Positions 25,423-35,452 of a stretch of 64,000 bases of DNA are shown one piece after another. The notes beneath the pieces are model-generated. The model ran no database searches. It was not told where the DNA came from and was given only the letters and a program-made list of their open reading frames with translations. Source of the DNA: Marchantia polymorpha subsp. ruderalis (lineage: Eukaryota; Streptophyta; Marchantiopsida; Marchantiales; Marchantiaceae); contig AP031353.1 of NCBI GenBank assembly GCA_037833965.1, positions 28,646,501 through 28,710,500 on the forward strand, in the 5' to 3' direction. A program made the translations under genes and the position numbers. Numbering within the stretch: the stretch's first letter is position 1; every line of letters begins with the position of its first letter.

Positions 25423-25484
25423 GAATAACTCTACACACACAAAGCTTAACATTAGTTAAGCTTTATTTATGTGTAGAGTTATTC
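25423..25484. repeat. Near-perfect fold-back, about 28 bp per arm
   Basis: GAATAACTCTACAC at 25423-25436 is complemented at 25471-25484, and the inner CAAAGCTTAAC / GTTAAGCTTT pair closes on a 4-base loop (ATTA). Only a few bases in the middle of the arms differ in length or identity. Such a structure could be the joined termini of a small inverted-repeat transposon, two element ends head to head, or a hairpin RNA source. Confidence 0.7.
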
Positions 25485-27707
25485 AAAACAGAAAGCCTGT
25501 GGAGTGGTGGAAATACCTGATCCCTCACTGCCCACAGATGAAACAAATTCTGGGAGAAAATGTGCAGGAGGAGTACACGCAGTAAACGGTAAACGTGGCC
25601 CCATTCTTGCAAATGTGCTTCTTCCTACATTCAATCCCTTTTTGCTCTTTAAATGTAAACTTTACCTCCGACTTTCTCTCTATTGGTTACAAAAAGCATG
25701 TGACTATTGAGACAAGAACGAGTAATCCATCCCAAGATCAGGGACATTCCAGGAGAAGTTTCGGGAATATCGAATGTAGCTATCAACACATAACATGTAT
25801 CCTATGACAATAATGTATTAAACCGGTAAGATCTCGAAGCAAAAAGGAAAGCTCACTAGTAGACAGCCAACCGTTCTGCTCCTTTTCGTACACAAAGCTT
25901 CGTCTGAATCGAGCTCGAGTAGAGACGGGTCGACAATATCAGATTCATTGCTCAAATTCCAGTGGTTCAATATATTAACTCATTAGGCTCATAAGCTTTT
26001 GACCATAATCATCCTAAAAATATTATGGTTTGTGAAGAAGCTGACATTGGCTGACGTCCTTCGTTCCGGCCGGCCAAACTGCACATACATAGTCGAATGT
26101 CGAGTGCCTGTCACTTTTGCTTTATCTCTTGGCTCCTACTGTCGTTTTCGTTGTTGTCAAGGCTCTTGGCTAAACTCTCTTTTACACATGATCCACTTAC
26201 ATAACAGTAAATTCAAGTCACGATTTCGCTGAAATCAAAGTGTTTGCGGGCAAATCCGAAGTCAATGAAGAAGCTCTTCACGATGTGTCAAAATTATTAT
26301 CGATCAGGACAAGGTTATTTCGACAATACCGGGTTCCAGAATTGCTACTGGTTCAGATCGCGTCCACGGCCAAACTCCTGCTCCTTGACCACATACATGC
26401 GAGACAATGGATCTTCTTCATCCTTGAGGCCCTTGTGAACCAAACATGTTGACCACCGCGGTACGTTTCGTAAGACCTCAGAACCAGAAGGCCCCAGAAG
26501 ACGGAGGGTTGCAATTGGATGGATGCTCCTGACAAGAAGAGGCATACGGCCGAAAAGAAATACGAAGCTCGCCATTCCACTCAGTAGTGTACCTGGAGAA
26601 GGAATGGCGAGATTCGTAGCTTAGGCTCACGCTTTATCCTCTTCCACAAGGCTCTTTCTTACCCGTCGACGCTGTGGCTCGGGAGGCCTCACCTTCCGCG
26701 AGACCCGCTCTTTCCGAGCCCGCGACTTTTCAAGCTTGCAGTGCTTCGCAAGATGTTCGAGAAAGAGCTTTTGACCTGCGCCGAGCCGAAAGCTCTCGAC
26801 GATTTCGCGCTACCGACACGCAACATGAGTTCGAAATTTACTAGGCCACGGGTTCTCACGCCCTTCTTCGACATCTCTCGGCTTCCCGATAGAGAGGTTC
26901 ACAGTCGCCGTGCCTCTGGACCGATCGCTTCGTGGGTCAAGCCTCCTGCCGAGTGAATCTCACAACGTAATCGAGTGCCTTTAAGGCAGTGAAGGAGCAT
27001 CGAAGTCAAAACACATTTTGGCGGCGGGCAAATTCTCTAGAACCCCGGCCAACGAAAAGCAGATAAACTGCACGGAATCACTTTCCTCCGATCAGCGGAA
27101 TCTCGATCCGGATGGAGTTTCTTGCTCACTCTGGAACGCTCGTAAAACTGCGAGGTAACTCACCTCACGCGGGGAGGGGAGGGAAAGGGGAATTGTTCAG
27201 TCTTGACCGGCCCAACGTGGGGCCTTGAACCTATGGGCAGAGACGAAGCCGTCGATTCCATGACGAGTCCTCCACATCGCAAACACCTGGAGCTGAAGAT
27301 TTGGTGCTTTGACATGTACGCTGTCCCCCGGGGAGCTGACCGTACGAGGCCGTCCGTCGTCATCTCGTCCGACTATTCCTGCCGATAGCGCATGGTGTCC
27401 TGCATCCTCAAGTAAACGACGAGTCGGTACTTAAGCCTCGATGCGGACCTAGCGGAACTCAGATCTCCCTCTCATCATCATCATCACACGAACAGCAACA
27501 CCCCTTCTCGGGTCGGTGGCTCCTCGTCAGCTGAACCTCAACCTTCGCCTCAGTGCACGCGTCGAGCTCGATTCTAAGGCCGGTGTCCTGAATCTTCGAC
27601 ATCTTCGTCGTTGTCGAGAGGAGTAACGACAGTAATTAGAGCAACGAGAGCAACGAGAACGACGAGAGTTAGAGCCGAGTGAGTGCTAGCAATCGTCGAA
27701 GCTTAGA
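25485..27707. other. 5' flank of paralog B, becoming GC-rich
   Basis: The right half rises in GC content toward the gene at 27708 and probably contains its promoter and leader. A short CAT-type triplet run lies at 27472-27486. Frames such as 26741-26956 have no recognisable features. No RNA gene is seen. Confidence 0.5.
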
Positions 27708-28886
27708 ATGGAGTGGTTGCAGGATGGCTGGGAAACTCATTGGATGCACACGAGGAACTGGCCGGGAAGCATCACGACGGAGGAGCTGCAGAAGCGGCTG
27801 CAGAGCATGGAGAAGATCGGCAAGACGCCGTCGGGGACAGGGACGAAAGCGCAGCAGCACATGACCATCTACATGCAGGAGCTGACGCTGTCGCTCTTCG
27901 CGGCTGCGAAATGGGAATCGGAGCACAGGGTGGGAGACAAGGACACGGCGGTGCACTTCAATGTGCTGTACAGCGCGGACCTGTCCAAGTACCTGGAGGC
28001 GTACATGCAGCACCCGGCAGGCGTGGACGAGCAGGAAATCAACGAGCTCACGGTGCACGCCGCGGCCTTTCTGATCGATCAGTGCAAATTGGTGCTGCGC
28101 AGCTTGGCCGAGAGCAGCAAGAGCGAGCCCCGACGAGTGTCTCATGGCATCCACCTGCTGCGCGCGCTCTGCACTGCCATAGACCGCAAAACCCCGTACC
28201 ACGAGCAGCACGCCGACATGCCTCTCCCCTCCTGGCTGCCCTCGCACCCCTTCCGCCGGTTCACCAATGCCGCGAGCCTGCCGCCAGGACCTCTCTCGGA
28301 TGAGCCCCACGGCGGCGACAGCCCTCTGTGCTCGAAATTCGCCGGCTTGAAGATGCGCGAGCCGAGCCCCGAGCTGTCAGGCGACTCCCCGCGGCGGACG
28401 AGCTCCTCCTCCTGCAGGTGCTCCGATTGTCGACCCCGCCGCTACCTGCGAATCAAAGTGCTGCTCGAGCACTTCGGCAATGGCTCGTCGATCCCCGGGT
28501 TCCAGCTGCTCGTCAGCCTGCTGTACGCCACCGTATCGCAGAAGCTGTCGCTGGAGCTGGGCGAGGTGATTCTGCGGCTCGTCGCCATAGCGATGGAATT
28601 CCTCAAGGATCACAAGAAGAACATGTTCCTGGCCCCGAGCCTCGACATGCTGCGGCATGTGTACGCTTGCTACGCCTCCCAGCGCCTGGATAAGATGTCT
28701 CTGTCGACGGTGACCATGATCATGAGCCACCTGGGGCTCATCTTCCACCACCTGCTGCCCAGGGAAATCGCCGACCAATTGACATGCGACATGCAGAAGC
28801 GTCAGCGCGATCAATTTTTGCAGTTCCTTCATCCCACGCCCGCGGCCATCGCCGTCGACAATCATCGGCGAGCGCAGAGGACATAG
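27708..28886 (+). CDS. Unknown helical protein, paralog B (392 aa)
   Basis: An intronless, GC-rich gene and a clear paralog of the minus-strand gene at 15841-16974. It starts MEWLQDGWETHWM. Conserved blocks run in the same order as in paralog A: LYSADLSKYLEAYMQHPAG, FLIDQCKLVLRSLAESSK, VSHGIHLLRALC, WLPSHPFRRFTNAAS, YLRIKVLLEHFGNG, GFQLLVSLLYATVSQKLSLE, FLKDHKKNMFLAP, LDKMSLSTVTMIMSHL and MQKRQRDQFLQFLHP. The central linker (roughly residues 205-245) is Pro-, Ser- and Arg-rich with a Ser run and a CRCSDC cluster, unlike the Ala- and His-rich linker of paralog A. No signal peptide, membrane helix or enzyme motif is seen, and I cannot name the family. Antisense and shifted frames of up to 213 codons in this gene are artefacts of its GC-rich codon use. 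Confidence 0.87.
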   Translation: MEWLQDGWETHWMHTRNWPGSITTEELQKRLQSMEKIGKTPSGTGTKAQQHMTIYMQELTLSLFAAAKWESEHRVGDKDTAVHFNVLYSADLSKYLEAYMQHPAGVDEQEINELTVHAAAFLIDQCKLVLRSLAESSKSEPRRVSHGIHLLRALCTAIDRKTPYHEQHADMPLPSWLPSHPFRRFTNAASLPPGPLSDEPHGGDSPLCSKFAGLKMREPSPELSGDSPRRTSSSSCRCSDCRPRRYLRIKVLLEHFGNGSSIPGFQLLVSLLYATVSQKLSLELGEVILRLVAIAMEFLKDHKKNMFLAPSLDMLRHVYACYASQRLDKMSLSTVTMIMSHLGLIFHHLLPREIADQLTCDMQKRQRDQFLQFLHPTPAAIAVDNHRRAQRT

Positions 28887-30180
28887 CTGGGAAATCACGC
28901 CTCCGGTCGTTCATTCTCCTCGCCCGGATGTTCTATAGGTAGGATATTAAAATTTTGAGCCACATCAAACACGTTCGCAGTCCATTGATTGCGGTACTAT
29001 ACACACAGATCACGATTAGGTAGAACGAGAAAACTACAGACTCCCGCCGGTGTACAATAGCACGTTCCCGTAGAGTAGAATTATCCGATACATTTGGAAA
29101 TTGATGTTTCTTAGGGCTCCAAGCTTTGATTCTGAGCCCGTCTGAAATTGAGTACTTACTGATCAGTTGTCACACAAAATCACCTCGCACGAGGCCCAAG
29201 AACAGATGTACAATTTGTATAAGTTCTGCAGACACTCCTTACTACAAACTTTTTTATTTTTCCTCTTTGGCCTCGAGGATCATGGTGGATGAAACAAATT
29301 CTTGCACAGAGAGACTGTTTTCAAATGTTGTAATAGTATTCTGAGAATAAATGTCGTTCGTTGCTCGAAATCGTCATCAAATTTCGAAAGTGGGATCAGT
29401 ATTTGGTTCGAGACGAGCATTAATTACTCACTACCCGTGGCAGTTTCCTTCATTCGGGGCTCCACCGAATGCTCCGTGCAGTCATACTCGTCATGTTGAC
29501 CTGGTCGTCGGTAGCAAGCCTTTGCGTCGACAGCGACGAACGAAAACTCGGTAGACGTCAATTGCTGCCGCAGCAGGTGGAGGGTCGGACTGGAATAAGA
29601 GGACGCAGCCCGCGGAGACCTGACCAAGTTAAGAAAGAAACCCTATCAACCAAAGTAGCCAAGCCAAATCTCCCGCTGGGGTGTTCTAAATTTTACGAAC
29701 TTCAAGCCATTGACTACTTCATGGCGTAGAAGTTGGATTCCTTACTCGGGCTGCCACTGACCATCTTACTCTCACCTGCCTGGCATCTTTACCAATCTCG
29801 AACGAAAGTTCTCAGAGGCGATTCAAAATCTTTTTGCAGTTTCTTAAATTTTTCTCCCTCATCGTCTAGGCAATCATGTCAATCTCACGGCCTTTCCGAC
29901 TCTTCACAGGACACAAGATCTGACCTTGCTCCACATGAAACACAAGGAAGCGCGTTTTGAGTATCACATCGCAGCGTACGCATGAACGAACATTCTTATT
30001 GCCACTCGGCACGTTCGAACGGACGAGCAATCATTGACAACCTCTTCCACTTGCTTCTCACTTTTTCACTCTGTCGAAATGTGCCGATCGAGATTTTTAT
30101 ACGGAGCAGCGTTGTACGATCAGTTATCTGATTCCAGTGTGAGATAAAGACCAGAGGCTACTGAACTAATCTCCTTACTC
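28887..30180. other. 3' flank of paralog B and intergenic DNA
   Basis: Contains the 3' untranslated region of the gene at 27708-28886 and one small secreted-peptide candidate at 29469-29729, listed separately. Other frames are short and featureless. Confidence 0.5.
29469..29729 (+). CDS. Candidate small secreted peptide precursor, 86 aa
   Basis: The frame begins with a plausible signal peptide (MLRAVILVMLTWSSVASLCV). A basic, Pro- and Arg-containing segment follows (RGRSPRRPDQVKKE). It has only two Cys in the predicted mature part or near it. The layout resembles plant peptide-hormone precursors in general, but I recognise no family signature. There is no promoter or splice evidence, so this may be a chance frame. 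Confidence 0.25.
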   Translation: MLRAVILVMLTWSSVASLCVDSDERKLGRRQLLPQQVEGRTGIRGRSPRRPDQVKKETLSTKVAKPNLPLGCSKFYELQAIDYFMA

Positions 30181-30517
30181 ATGCCCCAATCCGCAACAGA
30201 TCTGATTCTCGATAGTCAGAGAAAAGCGAGATTATATCGAAATTTGAACGATCTCAACACAAAGCGAACCCCTTTGACCAGACCTGATCTGCTTTCGACA
30301 ATATCATTCACAGAGGTCAATCGTCGTTTATCAGCATGTATGAAGCATGTCAATGAAGGTGCTAATCGCAGTTAAGTTGGTTGCAGTTTTAGCTGGCGTT
30401 AAGATTTTCATTGCAGGAGTCTCCATCCGACAGTCGCCACCGTACTCCGGGCAAGACACTCGACGCCTACCCAGACGAGAAAAGGCACATGATTCAGGCA
30501 CTGGCGATCCCACCACG
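30181..30517 (+). CDS. Tentative two-exon small gene of unknown family
   Basis: Exon 1 would run 30181-30358 and encode a basic, Leu- and Arg-rich N-terminus (MPQSATDLILDSQRKARLYR at the start). A 58-base candidate intron (30359-30416) has GT and TTGCAG ends. After it one frame reads GKTLDAYPDEKRHMIQALA before a GT donor at 30518, which looks coding. The phase of the obvious donor, however, leads into a different, longer open frame reaching 31027. An alternative donor after codon CAT would restore the better-looking frame. I recognise neither product. The gene, if real, continues to the right with exons I could not place. Confidence 0.25.
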
Positions 30518-31027
30518 GTGAGAATTCCACCTCACCCACAGCAGTACAATCTTCTGCGACTGAAAGGAGATTCTTTGAGGAAGTCTGATATTCTCGGGAA
30601 CTGCGACACCAACCCACACAATTCTGCTGTGTCACCACCACATCTGAGATTCAGACCTCTTCATGAAACAGAAGTCGTTCTACTGCCTTGGACCACAATC
30701 GGACTGTCCGTCAAATCCCCGATAAGACAGGGATCGCCCAGCTACTGGTCTACTCCCGTGCTTGCGATGATAGGTACTCCCTTGCTTGGTCCTTCTATAC
30801 GACCATCGGAGCACAATACATGCTCCGATAATTGTGGAAGCTCCGCAGAGGACAACATTGCTGTGCCGTTGCCGTCTGTCTCCAGCTTTGACTGGGCACT
30901 CGGGAACTTTTTCCAGGCCCCCTTCTTAGAGCTCCAACCACGGTTCAACGGGGGGGTGATGCAAACGTTGACCGCCTTCGTCGTAGTAGTAGAAGGAGTG
31001 GTGGTGGTGGAGGTGGATGCTCGGTGA

Positions 31028-32823
31028 TATTGAACGACGAAGACGAACAGCTTTGGACAGTGAAGGGAAGCCTTTGCGATGCAGCAGATTAGCCACGTGT
31101 CTGTGAACAGGAGATTTAGTATTAGAAAGTTGGGAAACCCACCCTCTCCTTGTGCAAAGAAGCTCAATATTCACCGGGAACTAAGGTCCGACAAGACAGG
31201 ATATTGACTAACCATGATCTATCCTACTAAATATACATGGTTTTCTTTTGTCTTTTCGATAGATATTGAGTGGATCACAGCCAAATATAGATCACCGTGT
31301 ATTCACCTCTCTTAGAGACTCCTTGCTGGAGACTGACATTGTGTTATTTCCACTTGTTTGAGTACTCAAAGGTGAAAGGTAATTTTCTACAAACAACATG
31401 AATAAGCCACGTAAAACAGTCAAATAAAACTTAGAAGTATAATCTACTGCGTGAAAAATAGCACGAAATATTCATAACAATAATTCAAATATCAAAATTA
31501 TATTTTAATGTATGTTTTTAGTACTTGCCATGACATGTTCAACAATAAACTGAACAAATGAATGAATTGAGCATATCCATCAAAATACAGAAAAAAAATT
31601 TATTAGTAATATATACTTTAAACTATTGTCGTGATTGACATTGTCTCAATTGACTAATTGAATTACATCCAATTCTAGTTACCAAGTACAACATCAAACT
31701 TGCATTCTATCATTAAAAATCACATTTTATCATTTTATAACATAAATAATATATATATATATATAGAGAAAGAAAGAAAGAAAGAAATGTATGGTATATA
31801 CACTAGATTTAATTAGACTTACAGCCAAAATTACCTTACCCAATACCAACAACATTAACTTGGTTTTGCGATGTCCGGGTTATTCTTCAGACTTAAAGAC
31901 AAAAGATATTATATGTAACACAAGCTTCACATAACACAATAAGTAGAAATCAATTTATATCACAATAATTCAAATAAAATATTATCTTCATCTTGAACAA
32001 TATTGTAAAAACATTCAGATGGACCTTATTTACCCACTTAAATTCACTGATCTTTTAAATAAAACAAAATCAAACTATTTTGATGTTGTATCTTCGCAAT
32101 AAATATGAATGATCAATCAATATCAATGAAAATGACTTTTTCATTGATAGAAAGTCATTTTCATACAAATTTCTTTCAAATTGCAATTCTGGAAATGTAT
32201 ACGAAGTGAGAAATAATGCCAAGAAAAATATTTTTTTCACTTGTAAAGCTTTACAATTATGTAGAGAGATGAATGAAACACATGACACTGAATGTTAGAT
32301 ATAATTTTAGTCCTTACCACAAATTTAAAATTCTCTTACGATCTTGCATTACTAGACCATTAACCCTAACGTTTACGGTTGATACCAAAAAGACTACGCA
32401 ATAGCATATTAAAGCTATGCTGCAGATTTGAAAATACCCTAACTTTTGTTCAATATTATTTATCGAACTCTTTTAAAATCGTAAACGTTACTTTTCTGGT
32501 ACCTTTTATGATAGTTTTGGATATGAACTGTTATTAGTATTTAGAAAATATTATTATATCATGAGAATAAAGTTACTTGAAGCTGAACTTGGTTTCAAGC
32601 AACAATCATTGATGAGCAACCTTTCTTCATTTGAACAACAATTCTTCATCCAATTTCAAATGTAGTCCAAATTCACTTGCAAGACCAATGCACCAAAATC
32701 AGAATCAAGACGATGTCACAAACGACATATATTCTTAGATATAAACCTCTGCGTGCTGTAACTCGACATGTCAAAACTCACTTCTCAATGATTGAGCATG
32801 TTTAACACTCATGCACACGTGGG
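31028..32823. other. AT-rich intergenic DNA
   Basis: No gene is recognised. The stretch contains a compound AT and AGAA microsatellite near 31.75 kb and otherwise decayed-looking AT-rich sequence up to the left target duplication of the inverted-repeat element at 32.8 kb. Confidence 0.6.
31748..31787. repeat. Compound (AT)n-(AGAA)n microsatellite
   Basis: About nine AT units are followed directly by five AGAA-type units. It is a simple repeat only. Confidence 0.9.
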
Positions 32824-33421
32824 GTGTCTAATGGAGAGATTTGCTTGATGGGACCCTTGCGGAAAGTAATTTGCTTGATGGGACCCCAACGACGGTGTGC
32901 CGTCAGACATAGTTCTTGTAACTACGATTACTACTAGTTACAATGCGAGAATTACAATCAGAGATCAATCCCTGATTATAATTTCTGTTGGATTATCACG
33001 GAGACAAAGATCGATTTTGCTCGAAGTGCAATTTGTTGTGCTTCAATTCGTCTTATCGCAAAGATTCGCGGATTTCTCTGTTGACTCCCACCTGCACACT
33101 CTTTCCGTAACCCTGCGTGGTCCGAGCTCAAATCTCACGATCACCCATTTGTGGCGAACAAATAAACTCCGGATGAACATTTTTTTGCTCGTCTCCTTGG
33201 AGAGTGGCCGGATACAGAATGACAACATAAAAACAAATGTATGATGGAGTGCGAAGTCCACTCTGTCTGCGGGTGCGGTGGACTCTCTCTAGTTGTTATT
33301 AGAACATGGGTGACGGTGCATCGTTCATGGGGTCCCATCGGTTAAAATGAAACCTAAAAGGTACCACCAAGCAAATTACTTTCCGCAGGGGTACCATCAA
33401 GCAAATCTCTCGTGTCTCATG
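32824..33421. mobile_element. Mutator-type non-autonomous TIR element (MITE/MULE), 578 bp plus target duplication
   Basis: Terminal inverted repeats of 52 bp lie at 32834-32885 and 33360-33411 and match at 48 of 52 positions. They begin GAGAGATTTGCTTGAT. Each TIR contains the motif TTTGCTTGATGG(G/T)ACC or a close variant twice. The flanks carry a direct repeat of 10 bases, GTGTCTAATG on the left (32824-32833) and GTGTCTCATG on the right (33412-33421), with one mismatch. Long TIRs, a GAGA start and a 9-10-bp duplication are characteristic of Mutator-like elements. The interior (32886-33359) has a 115-codon plus-strand frame with no transposase similarity that I recognise, so the copy would depend on a transposase supplied elsewhere. 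The few differences between TIRs suggest moderate age. Confidence 0.85.
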
Positions 33422-35452
33422 ATATATCTTGCAACATCTCCGAGAATTTTCCTCACATACACATTTAGAAACTTTTTAGTCGAGGCAGGGTTAACCTCGA
33501 TTGGATTGGAGATATAACAACTTTGAGTGTCACAAATATTGCTTTAGAAATATATATAGGGGGCATGCATTTAATGTGGTCACATGTTCACGATACGGTC
33601 AGGCAAGTTTGTGCACTACAGTATTGAGAGTTGGTATGTGGAGTATCGGAGTTCGTTAGGAACACGACAAACAGGTCGACATTCTCGTCTTCGCATCGAA
33701 AAAGAAAGTCGAGCCTTATCTTGGCCTTCGCTTTCTTATAAGATTGGTGGCTTCATACGCCAAGACGATTTAAAAACGTCAACACAATTCCAAAATGGTA
33801 GGGATACGTACGTCTCACAATCATTGTGTCACATATTCCATCGTAACAAGTTTGACACGTAGATAGTTGTCTCCTGTTCAGCTATAGAAGGGCCAACGGT
33901 GGGTTCAAGGGGGTATAAGAAAGTTCCAAATGTTCCAACTGATAACGAACCGAAACGAGAGCACTTGGTTTTGACAGGGTAGAGAAAGCAGGAAAAAAAG
34001 GCTTCTGCAATGGCTTCGGGAACGGGGGCTACTGATAGATATGGTCATATAGAATAAGACGAATTCCTGGCCTCTAGTATCCTGTCATTCAATGCTTTCT
34101 ACTTGCTCTTACTTGATCCGCTGGTCAAGTGCTGTAATCACAGAGAGCTTCATCGCTAGCGTCAAACCAACATGGTACTAGCAAAAAGAGAATATATAAC
34201 CAACAAACGGCAAATTTTGGACCTTGTAATGAAGGAGTCAATGCATGTGTGGCTTCACATGCACATGGGTGTGATTCGGCCACACTCGGACGTGGAAGTC
34301 ATGATGAAACTAGACACCTTTATATTTCTAAGAAAGCAGATTAACCTCGAAGTTTCATAATAATAAGCAAAGACGGCAGTCTTTAGCGTAAAGCTCTGGA
34401 GCAGAGCGGGGGCCATACATCCCAAAATACAGGCATTTGAGCTGCCTCGTCAGCAGGGCAGGCTTTCGCTATTTCCAACCCGACTTTCCGGTAACAAACC
34501 TGCCCCGAATTAGGTCTTTAAGCTTCTGATATCTTGGAAGCAACTGGCTTTACGACAGTCGCTAAACGAATTCACGAGACCAGACTAGCCCACATGAAAC
34601 CACAATTTGAGATGTTCTCGACCATTACTTTATTCAAGACTTGAGTTCGTCCCCATATACAATAGATTACACCCGAAACTTCCAAGGAAGTTTGCTAAAG
34701 AGGACAGTTATTTAGCCTGGTGTCAACTTCTGAGAGTTCAGAAGGCTACAGATGCTCCATGAACTCCTACTCGAGCTACTACAGAGGAAATTCAGTTCTT
34801 CATAGTTAGTGGCTATCCTACGAAAGTAGCTTGCATAATGAGAACAGCAAAAAAAGTTAGCCGGTTGTTCAGCTCGCTTTTTTCTCCGGCATAACAAGTT
34901 CAGCTCATGTTGTTCTCCGGCATTACATCATTCTTTGACTTCCTCCTCTAGACCGTCCTGGTACTACAAATTTTAACATGCTGCTTGAAAAGCGCATGTT
35001 TGTGGGGTAGAATGAAACCCCAATAAATACTTCTACAACTCCTGTCTCAGAAATTCGAACAACAACCATGTTAGGATTATACAATCCCCACTATTGGGCC
35101 TGGACGCAACTTAGCTCCGGTGAAATATCAACGGCTGAACAAATGAAGCTGAACTGTCTATTACAAAAAACGTCAATGAGTTGCAATAGTCCTACCTTTC
35201 TTGCAGAAAAAGCTAAATCATCGACAACTATCCCATATCTGTTAGAGCTACAAAACCTACTCCTCCAGTTTGCCAACTTCCAGTGGCGCAAGATTTCAAA
35301 GAACAAAGCTGCCTCTTCTCTACTAGTACAGGGTTCAGGTCAAGCTTGGCATTCAGCTTCTTCGACAGTTTTGACTAACTTCATCGAGGGAAATTTTACA
35401 TACCCTGACATAGAAGCAGGCATACTGCAGGAAAATCAAGACACCACTTGCG
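33422..35452. other. Intergenic DNA downstream of WRAP73
   Basis: No gene is recognised. Frames such as 33584-33862 and the plus-strand frame 35068-35466 carry no motif. The latter overlaps the WRAP73 stop codon on the opposite strand and most likely lies over its 3' untranslated region. Confidence 0.5.

Noticed and set aside
24961-25452. A 163-codon minus-strand frame beginning in the fold-back
   Set aside because: It starts within the inverted repeat, is dominated by Leu, Ser and Cys and has overlapping frames of similar length. It is probably non-coding.
27669-28310. Antisense 213-codon frame and a shifted 196-codon plus frame over paralog B
   Set aside because: Both lie within the conserved paralog B coding sequence and reflect its composition.
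30742-31167. A 141-codon minus-strand frame with a Thr-rich run
   Set aside because: The run comes from a GTA/GTG triplet stretch on the plus strand. No other coding sign was found.
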